64,000 bases of DNA from Streptomyces sp. NBC_00344 (GCF_036088315.1 NZ_CP107996.1:310001-374000); one strand, 5' to 3'; numbered from the stretch's first letter, positions 8,655-17,569 are shown. Numbers and translations are program-made. Notes: generated by a model from the sequence alone, not told the origin.

Positions 8655-8695
8655 GAGTGCCTCGCTGTGTGAGATCCGACCGCAGCGAGGCACTC
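8655..8695. terminator. Convergent terminator between chaplin and methyltransferase genes
   Basis: Perfect 13-bp stem (GAGTGCCTCGCTG and its complement at 8683-8695) with a 15-nt loop, placed between two convergent genes and able to serve both. Confidence 0.75.
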
Positions 8696-8790
8696 CGCGG
8701 TCACCGGCGGTTCAAGGGGTCATACCGTTGGTCGGGGCGATGGCGCCCGGGTTCTGCCCGATGCACTGATGCAGCCGAAGCTGCGGGAGC

Positions 8791-9525
8791 TCAGGACAGC
8801 GATATGAGGCGGTAGACCGGGTCGGGGCGATCGATGTCCTGATCCGGCAATGCCGCCAGCTCCCGGCAGACCCCCTCGACCTGCTCCGGATCGGCGGCTC
8901 CGGCCCACGGGACACGGCCCCTGCTGATCTGTTCGCGCCACCTTCGGGGGCTCTGTCCCTGTCCGGTTCCCGCGAAGCGGGTCTCACCAACGGGCCGGAG
9001 CCCGTGGCCGGCTGCCAACTGCACCACGACATCCAACTGATCGGGTGCGCGGCGCGCATACTGGCGACGCAGGGGCGCGGTGACATGCGCGATGTCGCTG
9101 TCCGTGGTGAACGCGGCCTCCTCCTTGTCGACCGTCGTGACGAGCGTGCCTGCCGGGCTCAGGACCCGAGCGGCCTCAGCAAGTACCGGCGCCACATCGG
9201 TCAGCAGGTGCAGCAACCAGATGAGCACCACCGCGTCGGCCTTCACCGAACCGACCGGCAGACATGTCGCGTCCCCGGACACCACACCACGAGGCAGCCG
9301 GCTCGCGGCCACGGCGGTCATTCCCTGTGAGCGGTCCACGCCGAGAACGGTGCGCCCTGGGCGGTGCAGCCGCCATGTCACGATCCCGGTGCCGCAGGCG
9401 ACATCCACCACCGTCCGCACACCCTCCGGCAACAGCCTTTCGACCGCCGCTGCCGCTGCGGCTGCCCGGGGCTCACCTCCGCGGGAGGCGTCGTAATGCG
9501 TGGCCTCACGGTCATAGTCGATCAC
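8791..9525 (-). CDS. Class I SAM-dependent methyltransferase
   Basis: 244 residues from GTG 9525 (VIDYDREATHYDASRGGEPR), a typical start of this family; the open frame continues another 33 codons upstream. Motif I VVDVACGTGIVTWRL binds SAM, GVDRSQGM is motif II and ADAVVLIWLLHLL is motif IV. The acceptor substrate cannot be deduced. It stands alone, converging on the chaplin gene. Confidence 0.88.
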   Translation of the reverse strand: MIDYDREATHYDASRGGEPRAAAAAAAVERLLPEGVRTVVDVACGTGIVTWRLHRPGRTVLGVDRSQGMTAVAASRLPRGVVSGDATCLPVGSVKADAVVLIWLLHLLTDVAPVLAEAARVLSPAGTLVTTVDKEEAAFTTDSDIAHVTAPLRRQYARRAPDQLDVVVQLAAGHGLRPVGETRFAGTGQGQSPRRWREQISRGRVPWAGAADPEQVEGVCRELAALPDQDIDRPDPVYRLISLS

Positions 9526-9983
9526 GGGGTGACAATATATCCGCGGCCATCTGCCCGAACTGGCGTTTTTGTCAACGTGCTGATACCTGGCTGCTACTGG
9601 GGCCGACAGCGACCGGCATCTCACCGCCGGCCTGGGTTCCTCGCGGGCCGGAGACGCTTCGGGCCTCGTGTGTTCAGGGTGTCCGGCAACTCGGCGTCCG
9701 GAGCGTCCATTTCACGATTCCGGCTGCCCATACGGCGCTCCTGTCGCGGAGTTGGGCTCGCCACCGGCGATCGTCCTCAGCCGGTCACCGTCCGATGCCA
9801 CGACGGCGCTGACGTGCGGCGCGGATGGTTCCTGACGAACGGCAGGGGGTCCACCGGCGCCCAGCGGATACGGACCATCGCTGCCGCCGTCACGAGCGTC
9901 CCGGCCGTCATCAGTACCGGCGTGGACTCCGCCATACTGCGGCTCTGCCGAAGCCCCGTCCTCCGGCAGGTCCGTCGACGACA
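9526..9983. other. 458-bp gap without a convincing gene
   Basis: The only candidate is a minus-strand frame of 52 codons at 9777-9935 (MAESTPVLMTAGTLVTAAAM, then basic). Its GC3 is high but it has no Shine-Dalgarno. I saw no RNA gene or repeat. Confidence 0.3.
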
Positions 9984-10002
9984 GCCCCGGCAGAGCCGGG
10001 GC
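9984..10002. terminator. Hairpin after DUF5997 gene
   Basis: GCCCCGGC-AGA-GCCGGGGC, a perfect 8-bp stem immediately downstream (minus-strand sense) of the stop at 10009. Confidence 0.6.
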
Positions 10003-10008
10003 CGGAGA

Positions 10009-10413
10009 TCAGGAACGCGGCCGGCGGGACTGATCGTCCCGCTCCGCATTCTTCTCCTTGATCCGCACCGCTTCCTTCCGGACCTCCGCCTGGGTGGCGC
10101 GTTCCTTCTGCAGCCAGTCGGGAAGATCACTCTTCAACGCGTCGATCTGCTCGGTGGTCAGTGCGTCCGTGACTCCGCCACGGGCGAGACCGGCGATGGA
10201 GACACCCAGTTTCGCCGCGACCACCGGCCGGGGATGCGGACCGCTGCGCCGCAGTTCCAGCAGCCACTCGGGCGGATCGGCCTGCAACGCGTTCAACTCG
10301 GTACGCGAGACTGCACCCTCCTGGAACTCTGCGGGCGTGGCCTCGAGGTACACACCCAGCTTCTTCGCCGCAGTGGCGGGCTTCATCGTCTGGGCGGTCT
10401 GGTGGGACTTCAT
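10009..10413 (-). CDS. DUF5997 family protein
   Basis: 134 residues from ATG 10413; an in-frame ATG at 10386 (MKPATAAKKLGVYLEATP) is possible. It resembles the actinobacterial DUF5997 family: an AAKKLGVYL segment, then two similar modules ending PPEWLLELRRSG and LPDWLQKERATQAE, and a basic tail. No catalytic motif is seen; small size and charge suggest a binding protein. It is divergent by 58 bp from a LysR-substrate-domain gene, a pairing I recall from other Streptomyces. Confidence 0.75.
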   Translation of the reverse strand: MKSHQTAQTMKPATAAKKLGVYLEATPAEFQEGAVSRTELNALQADPPEWLLELRRSGPHPRPVVAAKLGVSIAGLARGGVTDALTTEQIDALKSDLPDWLQKERATQAEVRKEAVRIKEKNAERDDQSRRPRS

Positions 10414-10471
10414 GGTGTCAAGAGTAGCGAGCGTGTGCGATACCTCCGACCACGCCCGGTAACCTGGCCGA

Positions 10472-11254
10472 GTGACAGGCTCGGAAGTACCCCCTTCGTT
10501 CCGGCTCGCGTACGTCCCAGGGGTCACACCCACCAAGTGGGTGCGGATCTGGAACGAACGGCTGCCCGAGGTCCCGCTGACCCTTGTCGCGGTGTCCCCC
10601 GCCGAAGCATTCGAGGTGCTGCGGGGCGGCGGCGCCGACGCCGGATTCGTACGGTTGCCGGTGGACGGCACGGATCTCAGTGCGATCCCCCTGTACACCG
10701 AGACGACTGTGGTCGTGATCCCGAAGGACCACATCCTGGCGGCGGTGGACGAGGTGTCCGAAGACGATCTGGCCGACGACATCGTGCTGCACCCGCTCGA
10801 CGAGACCCTCAGCTGGGAGCACCGGCCCGGCCTTGCGGCGAACGAACGCCCCGCGACCACGGCGGACGCCGTCGAACTGGTGGCAGCGGGGGTGGGACTC
10901 CTCCTCGTCCCGCAGTCACTCGCCCGCCTCCATCACCGCAAAGACCTCACATACCGGCCGGTCCCGGAAGCCCCCCAGTCACGCATCGCGCTGTCGTGGC
11001 CACAGGACGAGACGACTGATCTGGTGGACCAGTTCATCGGGATCGTCCGCGGGCGCACGGTCAACAGCTCACGGGGACGCTCTCCCGCCTCCGCACAGCC
11101 CAAACAGGCCAAGCAGGCCAAGCAGGCCAAGCGACCCGATACAGCTGGTGCGCGCCGGAAACCCGCCACCGGCAAGTCGACGAGCAAGAACGCACGGAGC
11201 GGTTCCGGAGGCCCCAAAGGCGCGAAGCGCGGTAAGCCTCGCGGCCGGTCCTAG
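10472..11254 (+). CDS. LysR substrate-binding-domain protein without HTH
   Basis: 260 residues from GTG 10472. Residues about 8-195 form a LysR-type periplasmic-binding-like effector domain (FRLAYVPGVTPTKWVRIWNE, AAGVGLLLVPQSLARLHH) but no helix-turn-helix precedes it. The C-terminal 65 residues are Lys/Arg/Ala-rich, with three QAK repeats and RGKPRGRS, and may bind nucleic acid nonspecifically. It is divergent from DUF5997. The role is unknown; it may be a stand-alone ligand sensor. Confidence 0.8.
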   Translation: MTGSEVPPSFRLAYVPGVTPTKWVRIWNERLPEVPLTLVAVSPAEAFEVLRGGGADAGFVRLPVDGTDLSAIPLYTETTVVVIPKDHILAAVDEVSEDDLADDIVLHPLDETLSWEHRPGLAANERPATTADAVELVAAGVGLLLVPQSLARLHHRKDLTYRPVPEAPQSRIALSWPQDETTDLVDQFIGIVRGRTVNSSRGRSPASAQPKQAKQAKQAKRPDTAGARRKPATGKSTSKNARSGSGGPKGAKRGKPRGRS

Positions 11255-11310
11255 GTAGAGAACTGACGGACGGTATTGACAGGTGGATCTCTCACTTCGA
11301 GGCGACCTGC

Positions 11311-11460
11311 ATGACTGAACGCGATCTCGGCTATCGCAACTGCGCCAGCCCCTCCCCTGGATCGGAATGTGGGAGCTGCGTTTCAGTCGCTGTACCGCGC
11401 GCCATTGGACGTGGCATGTGCCGTACATCGGCCCCACCGGAAGACGCCCTCACCGGCTGA
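11311..11460 (+). CDS. Possible small ORF in the 11.3-11.6 kb gap
   Basis: 49 codons, MTERDLGYRNCASPSPGSEC and on, ending EDALTG. A TTGACA hexamer lies at 11276-11281. Codon use is poor (several AT-ending codons) and no close family is recognised; the Cys-Val-x-Val stretch recalls DUF397 only faintly. The rest of 11255-11659 holds nothing else convincing. Confidence 0.2.
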   Translation: MTERDLGYRNCASPSPGSECGSCVSVAVPRAIGRGMCRTSAPPEDALTG

Positions 11461-11659
11461 GGGCCGACCTGTATCCGTGGTGGATCGGTGCTCGGCCTCC
11501 CGCACCGCGGCCGCCCGCCACCCGCCACATTCCTCAGTCAGCGCGCAGCACGGCCTCACCATCGTGACATGTGTGCGCCGGCCGGTTCGTGGTCACCGGT
11601 GCGGCCTTCCCCGGTCGGCGTTCGTCGGTTGAAGGCGGACCGCCGGGGCGACGCCCGAA

Positions 11660-11920
11660 CTACGTGACCCGCGTGACGCCTCCCGTGCCGCTACGCGTCC
11701 GCTCGCAGGCGCGGGCCACCCGGTGGAGCTCCACCCGGTCGGCCGCGCGTCCTCCGCTTACGTGCCAGAAGGGGTGGGTGAGGATCTGGGCCGAGAGCCG
11801 CAGGAGTCGTCGGCGCAGACCGGTGACGTCGCACGGGCGGGGAGCAGCGAGCGCTTCGTAGGTGCGGATCCAGTCCCGCTGCGCCGCCACCAGGTCGTCG
11901 GGAAAAGGAGTGCGGTCCAT
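11660..11920 (-). CDS. Small conserved hypothetical protein
   Basis: 86 residues from ATG 11920 (MDRTPFPDDLVAAQRDWIRT). It has amphipathic helices with LRRRLLRLSAQILTHPFWHV in the middle and an Arg-rich C-terminal half. Short proteins with the same DLVxAQRDWxxTYxAL opening are common in Streptomyces, but no function is known to me. It stands alone upstream of the DUF1203 terminus. Confidence 0.65.
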   Translation of the reverse strand: MDRTPFPDDLVAAQRDWIRTYEALAAPRPCDVTGLRRRLLRLSAQILTHPFWHVSGGRAADRVELHRVARACERTRSGTGGVTRVT

Positions 11921-12028
11921 GACCCCAGTAGAGCATGTGTTCGATTTATGGCGCACATGCGCGTTCCCGACTCGACGCCAGCCGCCGCCCACTCAGGCAG
12001 GTACGGATCACGGAGTACTCGGGTACCG

Positions 12029-12547
12029 CTACGGCCGCCGTACCTCGAACTGGAAGCAGCCGTACTCCAGCGCCCGCACATGCACCAGCGCCACCTCCGG
12101 CTCGGCGAACGCCGCATCGAAGGCCTGGTCGAACCCGCCACCGGCGTCCTCGGGAATCTCGAACAAGCGGCCCCCGACGATGTGGCCATCGGCGCCGTAG
12201 CGACGGATGGTGCGCAGTGCCCCCTGCCGCGCGAACGGATAGTCGTGGGTGCTTCGAGGCCCCTCGCACTCCCCGGCATGGATGAACACCGGCCCCGATT
12301 CGTCGTACGCCCCGGGCTGGGCGCCGGTCTCCGCCGCCCAGCGCCGCAGTGGCGCGTACGAGACGAGCGCGACCCGCTCACCCGGCTCGATGGTCCGCAG
12401 ACAGCAGCGCAGCGGGCTGCCGACGCAGTGGAAGGGAATGCCGTTTTCGCTCGCGGTGCCGGGCTGGAGCGGCTGCCCCGCGTCGTCGGTGTCGCGAAGT
12501 TCCTTGAGCGTGGCCGGCGGAATGGGGAGAGGCGTGTAAGCGGTCAT
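12029..12547 (-). CDS. DUF1203 family protein
   Basis: 172 residues from ATG 12547. It has the family hallmarks near Cys55-Cys56 (GSPLRCCLRTIEPGERVALV), SGPVFIHAGECEG and VALVHVRALEYGCFQFEV. The function of DUF1203 is unknown; the conserved Cys and His residues suggest metal binding or an enzymatic role. It is separated by 212 bp from the divergent RidA gene. Confidence 0.85.
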   Translation of the reverse strand: MTAYTPLPIPPATLKELRDTDDAGQPLQPGTASENGIPFHCVGSPLRCCLRTIEPGERVALVSYAPLRRWAAETGAQPGAYDESGPVFIHAGECEGPRSTHDYPFARQGALRTIRRYGADGHIVGGRLFEIPEDAGGGFDQAFDAAFAEPEVALVHVRALEYGCFQFEVRRP

Positions 12548-12759
12548 GAGTTCAGTGTCGACGGCTCGCACTCTGAGGTGCTGGCGGAATTCGGACCAAG
12601 AGGCCGGTGGTGCGACTCGGTGAAGCCCGGGCCCCTGAGCGGAACTCGGGTCCGGAGGCGGGCGCCCTGGCACCGCGTCAGAAATGGGCAGGCGACGGCT
12701 GGGAGGCCCTGGCAGGATGGCCGCGCTCTCATGCCCGATGCGAAAGGATCCAACAGCCC

Positions 12760-13167
12760 ATGGCCCGAGCCATCACTCTGATCCGCTCCGCCTCCCTGAC
12801 CGAGGCCGAGTACGCCTACGCAGCCACGGCACCGGCCGACGCTCGTCTCATCTTCCTGGCCGGCGCGTGTCCGCTGAACGAGGACGGTTCAACGGCGGCC
12901 GCCGGAGACTACGCCGGGCAAGCGGCCAAGGCCCTCGAGAACATGGTGGGTGCTCTCACTGCTTCCGGGGCATCCCTGAACAACGTCATCAGCACACGGG
13001 TTCTTGTCGCGTCCACTCGGCGACAGGATCTGGTGACCGCCTGGGAGGTGGTCCGGGACGCGTTCGGTGACCACGACGTCCCGAGCACCTTGATGGGTGT
13101 CACCGTGCTCGGCTACACGGACCAGTTGGTGGAAATCGAAGCCGTCGCCGCCGTGCTTGATTCCTGA
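12760..13167 (+). CDS. RidA/YjgF-family protein
   Basis: 135 residues. The ATG follows AAAGGA. The RidA fold is supported by RLIFLAGACPLNEDGST, QAAKALENMVGALTASGASL, STRVLVAS and STLMGVTVLGYTDQLVEIEA. The canonical RidA Arg that binds the substrate carboxylate lies in the C-terminal RxxV segment and is not obvious here, so this may be a non-deaminating subfamily. The stop codon lies inside a perfect 24-bp palindrome. Confidence 0.85.
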   Translation: MARAITLIRSASLTEAEYAYAATAPADARLIFLAGACPLNEDGSTAAAGDYAGQAAKALENMVGALTASGASLNNVISTRVLVASTRRQDLVTAWEVVRDAFGDHDVPSTLMGVTVLGYTDQLVEIEAVAAVLDS

Positions 13168-13229
13168 GGGGCGCCCCTCAGGAACGCTGCCGGGAGTCCC
13201 AGGTCCGGACATCGGACCGGGACTCCCGG
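13161..13229. terminator. Double hairpin between RidA and lipoprotein genes
   Basis: First, a perfect 24-bp palindrome at 13161-13184 (TTCCTGAGGGGC and its complement) overlaps the RidA stop. Second, a nested hairpin at 13190-13229 has an outer 11-bp stem (CCGGGAGTCCC) and an inner 6-bp stem (GGTCCG). Both sit between convergent genes. Confidence 0.85.
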
Positions 13230-13309
13230 ATTTCAACCTGGCACGGGCGCCCTTTCGCCGGGACCCGCGATGTCGTCGCCGGGCCGCGCCGAGCCCGGAC
13301 GGAGCCGAT

Positions 13310-13909
13310 TCAGTATCCGCCGCCGGAACTGCTCGAAGCGCTGGGACTGCTCGAGCTCGTCGGCGAACTGCTGCTGTTCGTCGGCTTGGCTGTGACCTTC
13401 TTGCCGTCCGCGTTCACGACGTACCACTTGGCGCCGAACTGGTTGAGCCCCTGTCCGTTGGTCTGGCCGGCCTTGTGGTCGCCCTGGTACGTGTAGAGCG
13501 GGTGGCCCTTGTAAGTGACCTGCTTGCTTCCCCCGCTGCGGACGGACGTGCTCATCAGCTTGGTCTGCACCCCGCTGCCCGCGGTCGGCGTGCCCTTGAC
13601 GATCAGCGGCGGCCACGCTTGGGCACACGCGTCCGAGCAGGTCGACTTGCTGGTCTTGTCCGCCTCGAAGAGGTAGAGCGTCCGGCCCTTCCCGTTGACG
13701 AGAATCTTGCCGAACGGGGTGTTCTTCAGCATCACCGTCTTCACCGCGGATGCGGTCGAGGTGCTCGACGCCTGCATACTGCTCGACGGTGAGGAACCCG
13801 CGGCGCTCCCCTGTGACGTCGACCCGCCCCCGCTGGAGCACCCGCTGACCGCGGCAGCGATCACAGCGACCGCGGCCATGGCGGCCGCCTTTGTGGTGTT
13901 GCTCTTCAT
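13310..13909 (-). CDS. Secreted lipoprotein with COG4315-type repeats
   Basis: 199 residues from ATG 13909 (AGGAG upstream). The lipoprotein signal ends in a lipobox-like AAAVSGC (Cys about 24), followed by a Ser/Thr-rich linker. Two COG4315 secreted repeats of unknown function occur: KGRTLYLFEADKTSKSTC with DACAQAWPPLI, and HPLYTYQGDHKAGQTNGQGL with FGAKWYVV. The C-terminal tail is low-complexity Ser. It is membrane-anchored and extracytoplasmic. The function is unknown; related proteins occur with redox or metal proteins in actinomycetes. Confidence 0.85.
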   Translation of the reverse strand: MKSNTTKAAAMAAVAVIAAAVSGCSSGGGSTSQGSAAGSSPSSSMQASSTSTASAVKTVMLKNTPFGKILVNGKGRTLYLFEADKTSKSTCSDACAQAWPPLIVKGTPTAGSGVQTKLMSTSVRSGGSKQVTYKGHPLYTYQGDHKAGQTNGQGLNQFGAKWYVVNADGKKVTAKPTNSSSSPTSSSSPSASSSSGGGY

Positions 13910-14430
13910 GGAAGGCTCCTCCAGAACGGCCGCCCTTCCGGCAGCGCACATTGACGGCCAAGGAACCGGCCGCCGTGCACCACTGCACAGCGGGTCGCCT
14001 CCGCCGGCCACCCGGATGGCCCGTTCGGGGTACGGGCTCATGCCCGGAACCCGCTCTGCCCCCCCCGCACCGGCGCCCGCCGTATCGGCCGCGGGGGCGC
14101 TCGGCCGCCATCGACCAGGGCCTGTTTTCACACGGCGGAAAGCGCTGTCCCATCTCCTGGCCGAGGGCTGCCACCCAGGCCCGGTGCGGGCGGCGGACCA
14201 CGGCCGGCGGATGGGCGACACGCCCAGACATTCCCGGGGCGAAAGTCCGTTTCAATCATCCGATCGGCCCTGTGGTGGAAACGATTCTGCATAGATATGC
14301 GGGGCGCCGCATCCCCTTAGAGCTCACGAGCGAAGCCCGACAACGCCGGGACGAAACTTCAAGGATCTGTAAATTTACGGTCAAGCAAAGGGCGGTAATG
14401 CTCTTTGAAAATGAAAAATCTGGAGGTTCG
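13910..14430. promoter_or_regulatory. 521-bp intergenic region with an AT-rich leader before the ICL/PEPM gene
   Basis: No gene is seen. Near the downstream end are a hairpin ATGCGG-GGCG-CCGCAT (14297-14312), a palindrome GTAAATTTAC (14369-14378) and an AT-rich run (14365-14425) ending in TGGAGG before the ATG. It could be a structured 5' leader or a promoter with operator; the sequence does not decide. Confidence 0.4.
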
Positions 14431-15294
14431 ATGCGTTATGGAAACGCGCTGCGCGAGGAAATCTCCGCGCCGGGCACCACACCGCTCATCGGTATCTACG
14501 ACATGTACTCGGCGTCCGTCGCTGCCGACCACTACAACGGGTTCTTCGTCTCCGGATTCGGTTTCGCGGCCTCGCACTACGGCCTTCCCGACATCGGCTA
14601 CATCGCATGGCCGGACATGGTCGCGTTCGTCGAGCGGCTGCGTCTGGCCTTCCCGGGCCGGCACCTCCTCGTCGACATCGACGACGGTTACGTGGACCCG
14701 GAGGTCGCCTGCCACGTCGTGCAGCGACTGGACCGGGCCGGCGCATCCGGTGTGATCCTCGAGGACCAGAAGCGCCCCCGCCGCTGCGGGCACGCCGACG
14801 GCAAGCAGGTCCTGCCGTTCGAGGAGTACCTGGACAAGCTCAACATGGTCCTGGAGTGCCGGGGCGACATGGTCGTGGTGGCCCGCACCGACGCGGTCGA
14901 GGAGGACGACATCCTCTACCGCGCCGAGGCACTGGCCAAGACCGACGCCGACGTGGTGCTCGTCGACGGCGTACGCAGCGTGGAGTGGATCCGCCGCATC
15001 CGTAAGGTGATCGGCGACAAGCCGCTGCTCTTCAATCAGATCGCCGGTGGCAAGTCCCCGCGCCTGTCGCTTCCGGAGCTGGACGCGCTGGACGTGGACG
15101 TGGCGATCTACTCCACCCCTTGCCTGTTCGCCGCACACGAGGCCATCGATGCGGCTCTGCGGAATCTGAAGGAAGCGGACGGACGCCTCCCGGATGCGGG
15201 CGGCGGGCGCGGCATCGGGGTACCGGAGTCGACAAAGCTGCTGGAGCGGAACATCAGCCGTCACCACGACTCCCCCTCGCTCCTGGGCGTCTGA
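14431..15294 (+). CDS. Isocitrate lyase/PEP-mutase superfamily enzyme
   Basis: 287 residues from ATG 14431, which has a strong GGAGG; an in-frame ATG at 14398 lacks one. The beta-barrel superfamily motifs are visible: GIYDMYSASVAADHYNGFFV, the metal-binding DIDDGY (82-87), EDQ (111-113) and Cys119 in PRRCGH. That cysteine is catalytic in (methyl)isocitrate and dimethylmalate lyases and is replaced in true PEP mutases, so a C-C lyase is more likely than phosphonate biosynthesis. No phosphonate genes are nearby. The substrate is unknown. Confidence 0.85.
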   Translation: MRYGNALREEISAPGTTPLIGIYDMYSASVAADHYNGFFVSGFGFAASHYGLPDIGYIAWPDMVAFVERLRLAFPGRHLLVDIDDGYVDPEVACHVVQRLDRAGASGVILEDQKRPRRCGHADGKQVLPFEEYLDKLNMVLECRGDMVVVARTDAVEEDDILYRAEALAKTDADVVLVDGVRSVEWIRRIRKVIGDKPLLFNQIAGGKSPRLSLPELDALDVDVAIYSTPCLFAAHEAIDAALRNLKEADGRLPDAGGGRGIGVPESTKLLERNISRHHDSPSLLGV

Positions 15295-15410
15295 CGTCAG
15301 CCTCCGGCTTTCGTTCTGAGGCATTCACCTGACGTACCGTCCGGCCGCCCGACGGCCATGACCACCAACGGCCACCGTCTCGTCGCGGTGGCCGTGAGGA
15401 GAGCCAGACC

Positions 15411-15755
15411 GTGACATCGTCCTTCGAACCATCCACCACCCACACCCCCGTCGGGTCCCCCCGCGGGACAAACCCGTCGGATGGGCCACCCGCGTACCGG
15501 GCACACTTCGTCGCGGGCGTCCGGGGCGTCCTCTCGGTGGCCGCCGGCCTGGCGATCGGCGCGGCCTTCGGCCAGGGGACAGCTGCCGCCGCGACCGGGG
15601 GCCCGCTGGTCGCGTCCTCGGTATCCGTGCCCACCCACGTCGCGGCCGTCGAAGTGGACAACTCGCACGCCGACTCCTGGCTGGAGGTCGACCGTACGGC
15701 CAACACCCAGACCGGAACCGGCGACGCGGGCAGCGACCACGAAGGCGGGGACTAA
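15411..15755 (+). CDS. Small secreted or membrane-anchored hypothetical protein
   Basis: 114 residues from GTG 15411 (GAGGAG upstream). A 35-residue Pro/Thr/Gly-rich N-terminus precedes a hydrophobic segment (GVLSVAAGLAIGAAFGQGTA). A short acidic extracytoplasmic tail ends DAGSDHEGGD. I recognise no domain. The late hydrophobic segment fits a signal anchor or Tat-like long signal (YRAHFVAGVRG before it has no RR). Confidence 0.5.
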   Translation: MTSSFEPSTTHTPVGSPRGTNPSDGPPAYRAHFVAGVRGVLSVAAGLAIGAAFGQGTAAAATGGPLVASSVSVPTHVAAVEVDNSHADSWLEVDRTANTQTGTGDAGSDHEGGD

Positions 15756-15853
15756 CCCACTGCGAGACCCCGGGTGCCGGCCACGCGACGAACCGCGCGA
15801 CCGGCACCCCGCTTTTGCCGAACGGTCTCCGGATGACCGCCCCAAGAATTGCT

Positions 15854-17080
15854 TCAGCGTCGGTTGCGGAAGGTGCGGCGCAGGTCGGCGACCCAGCCGT
15901 CCGGGATCTCCCAGGGAATGAAGTGACCGCCGTCGGGGTGCACGGTGAGATTCACGTGGTTGTACCACTCCCCTCGCTCGGAGCCGGCGAAGTGCTGCAC
16001 GCGCTGGTCCGTGGTGACACCGGGCGGGTTCTCGTACTCGACGAACGTGATGCCGGTCGGAGCTTCGATGACCGGCCGGCGGTCATGGGAGGGGACCCAC
16101 GGATAGCGGTTCGCATTGGCGTAGTAGCGCATCGACGTACCGATGGCATTGTTGACCCAATAGATCATGGTGTGGGTGAGGATGTCGTCCTTGGAGAAGA
16201 CGTTCTCGACATTGCCCTGGTTGTCGCTCCAGTTGACCCAGCGTTCCAGGATCCAGGCGAGCAGTCCGACCGGCGAGTCACTGAGACCGTGAGCGAGGGT
16301 GCTCGAATCAAGGACGTGGGCGGCAAGGTGGACGGCGAAGCGCCGGTCCAGTGCGAGGATCCGGTGGTGCACGCTCTCCGGCAGGCCCTCGGGAATGGGG
16401 TGGCCTCCGCTGAGGTCCCAGGCGCGGTCACCGTTGAAGAGGGTCAGCTTCTGGCCCGATCCGATGTGGATCCCATGGAGTTCATCGGCGTATTTGTGCC
16501 CGAGCTGACCGGTGACCAGCGCGCCGATATCGCAGCCGGCCGCCGCATACTTCTGATGGCCGAGCGTGTCGGTCATCAGGGTGTGCCACAGGTCCGCGAC
16601 CTTCCAGAAGTTCATGTCCGGATTCCCCGGCAGCGGGCCGGAGAAGCCGAAGCCCGGCAGTGAGGGAACGATGACGTCGAAGGCGTCGGCGGAGTCGCCC
16701 CCGAAGGCCGCGGGGTCGGCGAGGGGATCGATGACCTTGGACCAGTGCCAGAACGTCCAGGGCCAGCCGTGGGTGAGAATGAGCGGGACGGGGTCGGGGC
16801 CCACGCCGGGCTTGCGCATGAAGTGCACAGGAACGCCGTCAACGGTCGCCCAGTAGTGCTCGTACGCATTGATCGCGGCCTCCGCCTTGCGCCAGTCGTA
16901 CTGGTGAAGCCAGTAGTCGGCCAACTCCTGGAGATAGGCGCGGCTGACACCGTAGTACCAGTCGTCATTGCCGGCGTCGGCCGACCAACGAGTCAGCCGC
17001 AGGCGCGTCTTGAGGTCGTCGAGCACGGTATCGGTAACATGGATCGGGGCTTTCTCCAGCGGGATGTTCATGTCTCCCAT
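15854..17080 (-). CDS. Epoxide hydrolase with EHN domain (microsomal-type)
   Basis: 408 residues. The N-terminal EHN domain (about 10-115) includes DLKTRLRLTRWSADAGNDDW. The alpha/beta-hydrolase core follows, with ILTHGWPWTFWHW (oxyanion HGWP), the nucleophile Asp in AAGCDIGALVTGQLGHKYAD and the catalytic His in HPDGGHFIPWEIPD. Microsomal-type epoxide hydrolases open epoxides to diols, though many bacterial EHN proteins have unknown substrates. It is 39 bp downstream of a MarR regulator in the same direction and is probably its co-transcribed target. Confidence 0.93.
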   Translation of the reverse strand: MGDMNIPLEKAPIHVTDTVLDDLKTRLRLTRWSADAGNDDWYYGVSRAYLQELADYWLHQYDWRKAEAAINAYEHYWATVDGVPVHFMRKPGVGPDPVPLILTHGWPWTFWHWSKVIDPLADPAAFGGDSADAFDVIVPSLPGFGFSGPLPGNPDMNFWKVADLWHTLMTDTLGHQKYAAAGCDIGALVTGQLGHKYADELHGIHIGSGQKLTLFNGDRAWDLSGGHPIPEGLPESVHHRILALDRRFAVHLAAHVLDSSTLAHGLSDSPVGLLAWILERWVNWSDNQGNVENVFSKDDILTHTMIYWVNNAIGTSMRYYANANRYPWVPSHDRRPVIEAPTGITFVEYENPPGVTTDQRVQHFAGSERGEWYNHVNLTVHPDGGHFIPWEIPDGWVADLRRTFRNRR

Positions 17081-17119
17081 GAGGTTTCCCTTCGCGAGTG
17101 GGGCACCTGAGGCCCCTGG

Positions 17120-17569
17120 TCAGAGCCGGCCTTGCAGCGCGGCCATCCGCATCAACGCAGGCAGCGCCGCGCCGACAGCCTTCCGCTCCTCAGCTGTCAA
17201 CTGCTCGAAGAGAATGGCGAGTTGTGTGGTCCGGTCATCGTGGCGGGTGTGTACGACCCGGGTCCCGGCGGGCGTAACCCGGACGAGCACGGCACGCCCG
17301 TCGCTGGGGTCGGGCCGGCGTTCCACCAGACCGTCGCGTTCCAGCCGGGCCACCAACTGCGTGATGGCCGGCTGGCTGACCTGTTCGGTGGCCGTGAGTT
17401 TCGACAGCCGCATGGGGCCCTGGTGGGTGAGCGTGTGCAGCACCGAGAGCGTCGTGAAACTCAGCTTCTCGACCGACGGAAGCCGGATGAAGATCCCTGC
17501 GAATGTCTCCACGACGGTGGTGAAGTCGTCGACGTCGACCCCGTCACCGTCGGGACTCTGCACCGTCAT
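17120..17569 (-). CDS. MarR-family transcriptional regulator
   Basis: 149 residues. The winged helix is visible: LSVLHTLTHQGPMRLSKLTA, then VSQPAITQLVARLERDGLVE, and the wing RRPDPSDGRAVLVRVT. It is first in a two-gene operon with the epoxide hydrolase, typical of self-regulating MarR-enzyme units responding to the enzyme's substrate. The 80 bp upstream (17570-17650) is strikingly AT-rich for this genome and is the expected promoter-operator. Confidence 0.92.
   Translation of the reverse strand: MTVQSPDGDGVDVDDFTTVVETFAGIFIRLPSVEKLSFTTLSVLHTLTHQGPMRLSKLTATEQVSQPAITQLVARLERDGLVERRPDPSDGRAVLVRVTPAGTRVVHTRHDDRTTQLAILFEQLTAEERKAVGAALPALMRMAALQGRL

Noticed and set aside
9777..9935. 52-codon minus-strand ORF
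   Set aside because: No Shine-Dalgarno, no recognised family, and high GC3 is expected in many frames here; kept only as a note in the gap entry.
14431..15294. Phosphonate biosynthesis gene (PEP mutase)
   Set aside because: The active-site region has the lyase-type PRRCGH with Cys rather than the PEP mutase pattern, and no phosphonopyruvate decarboxylase is nearby.
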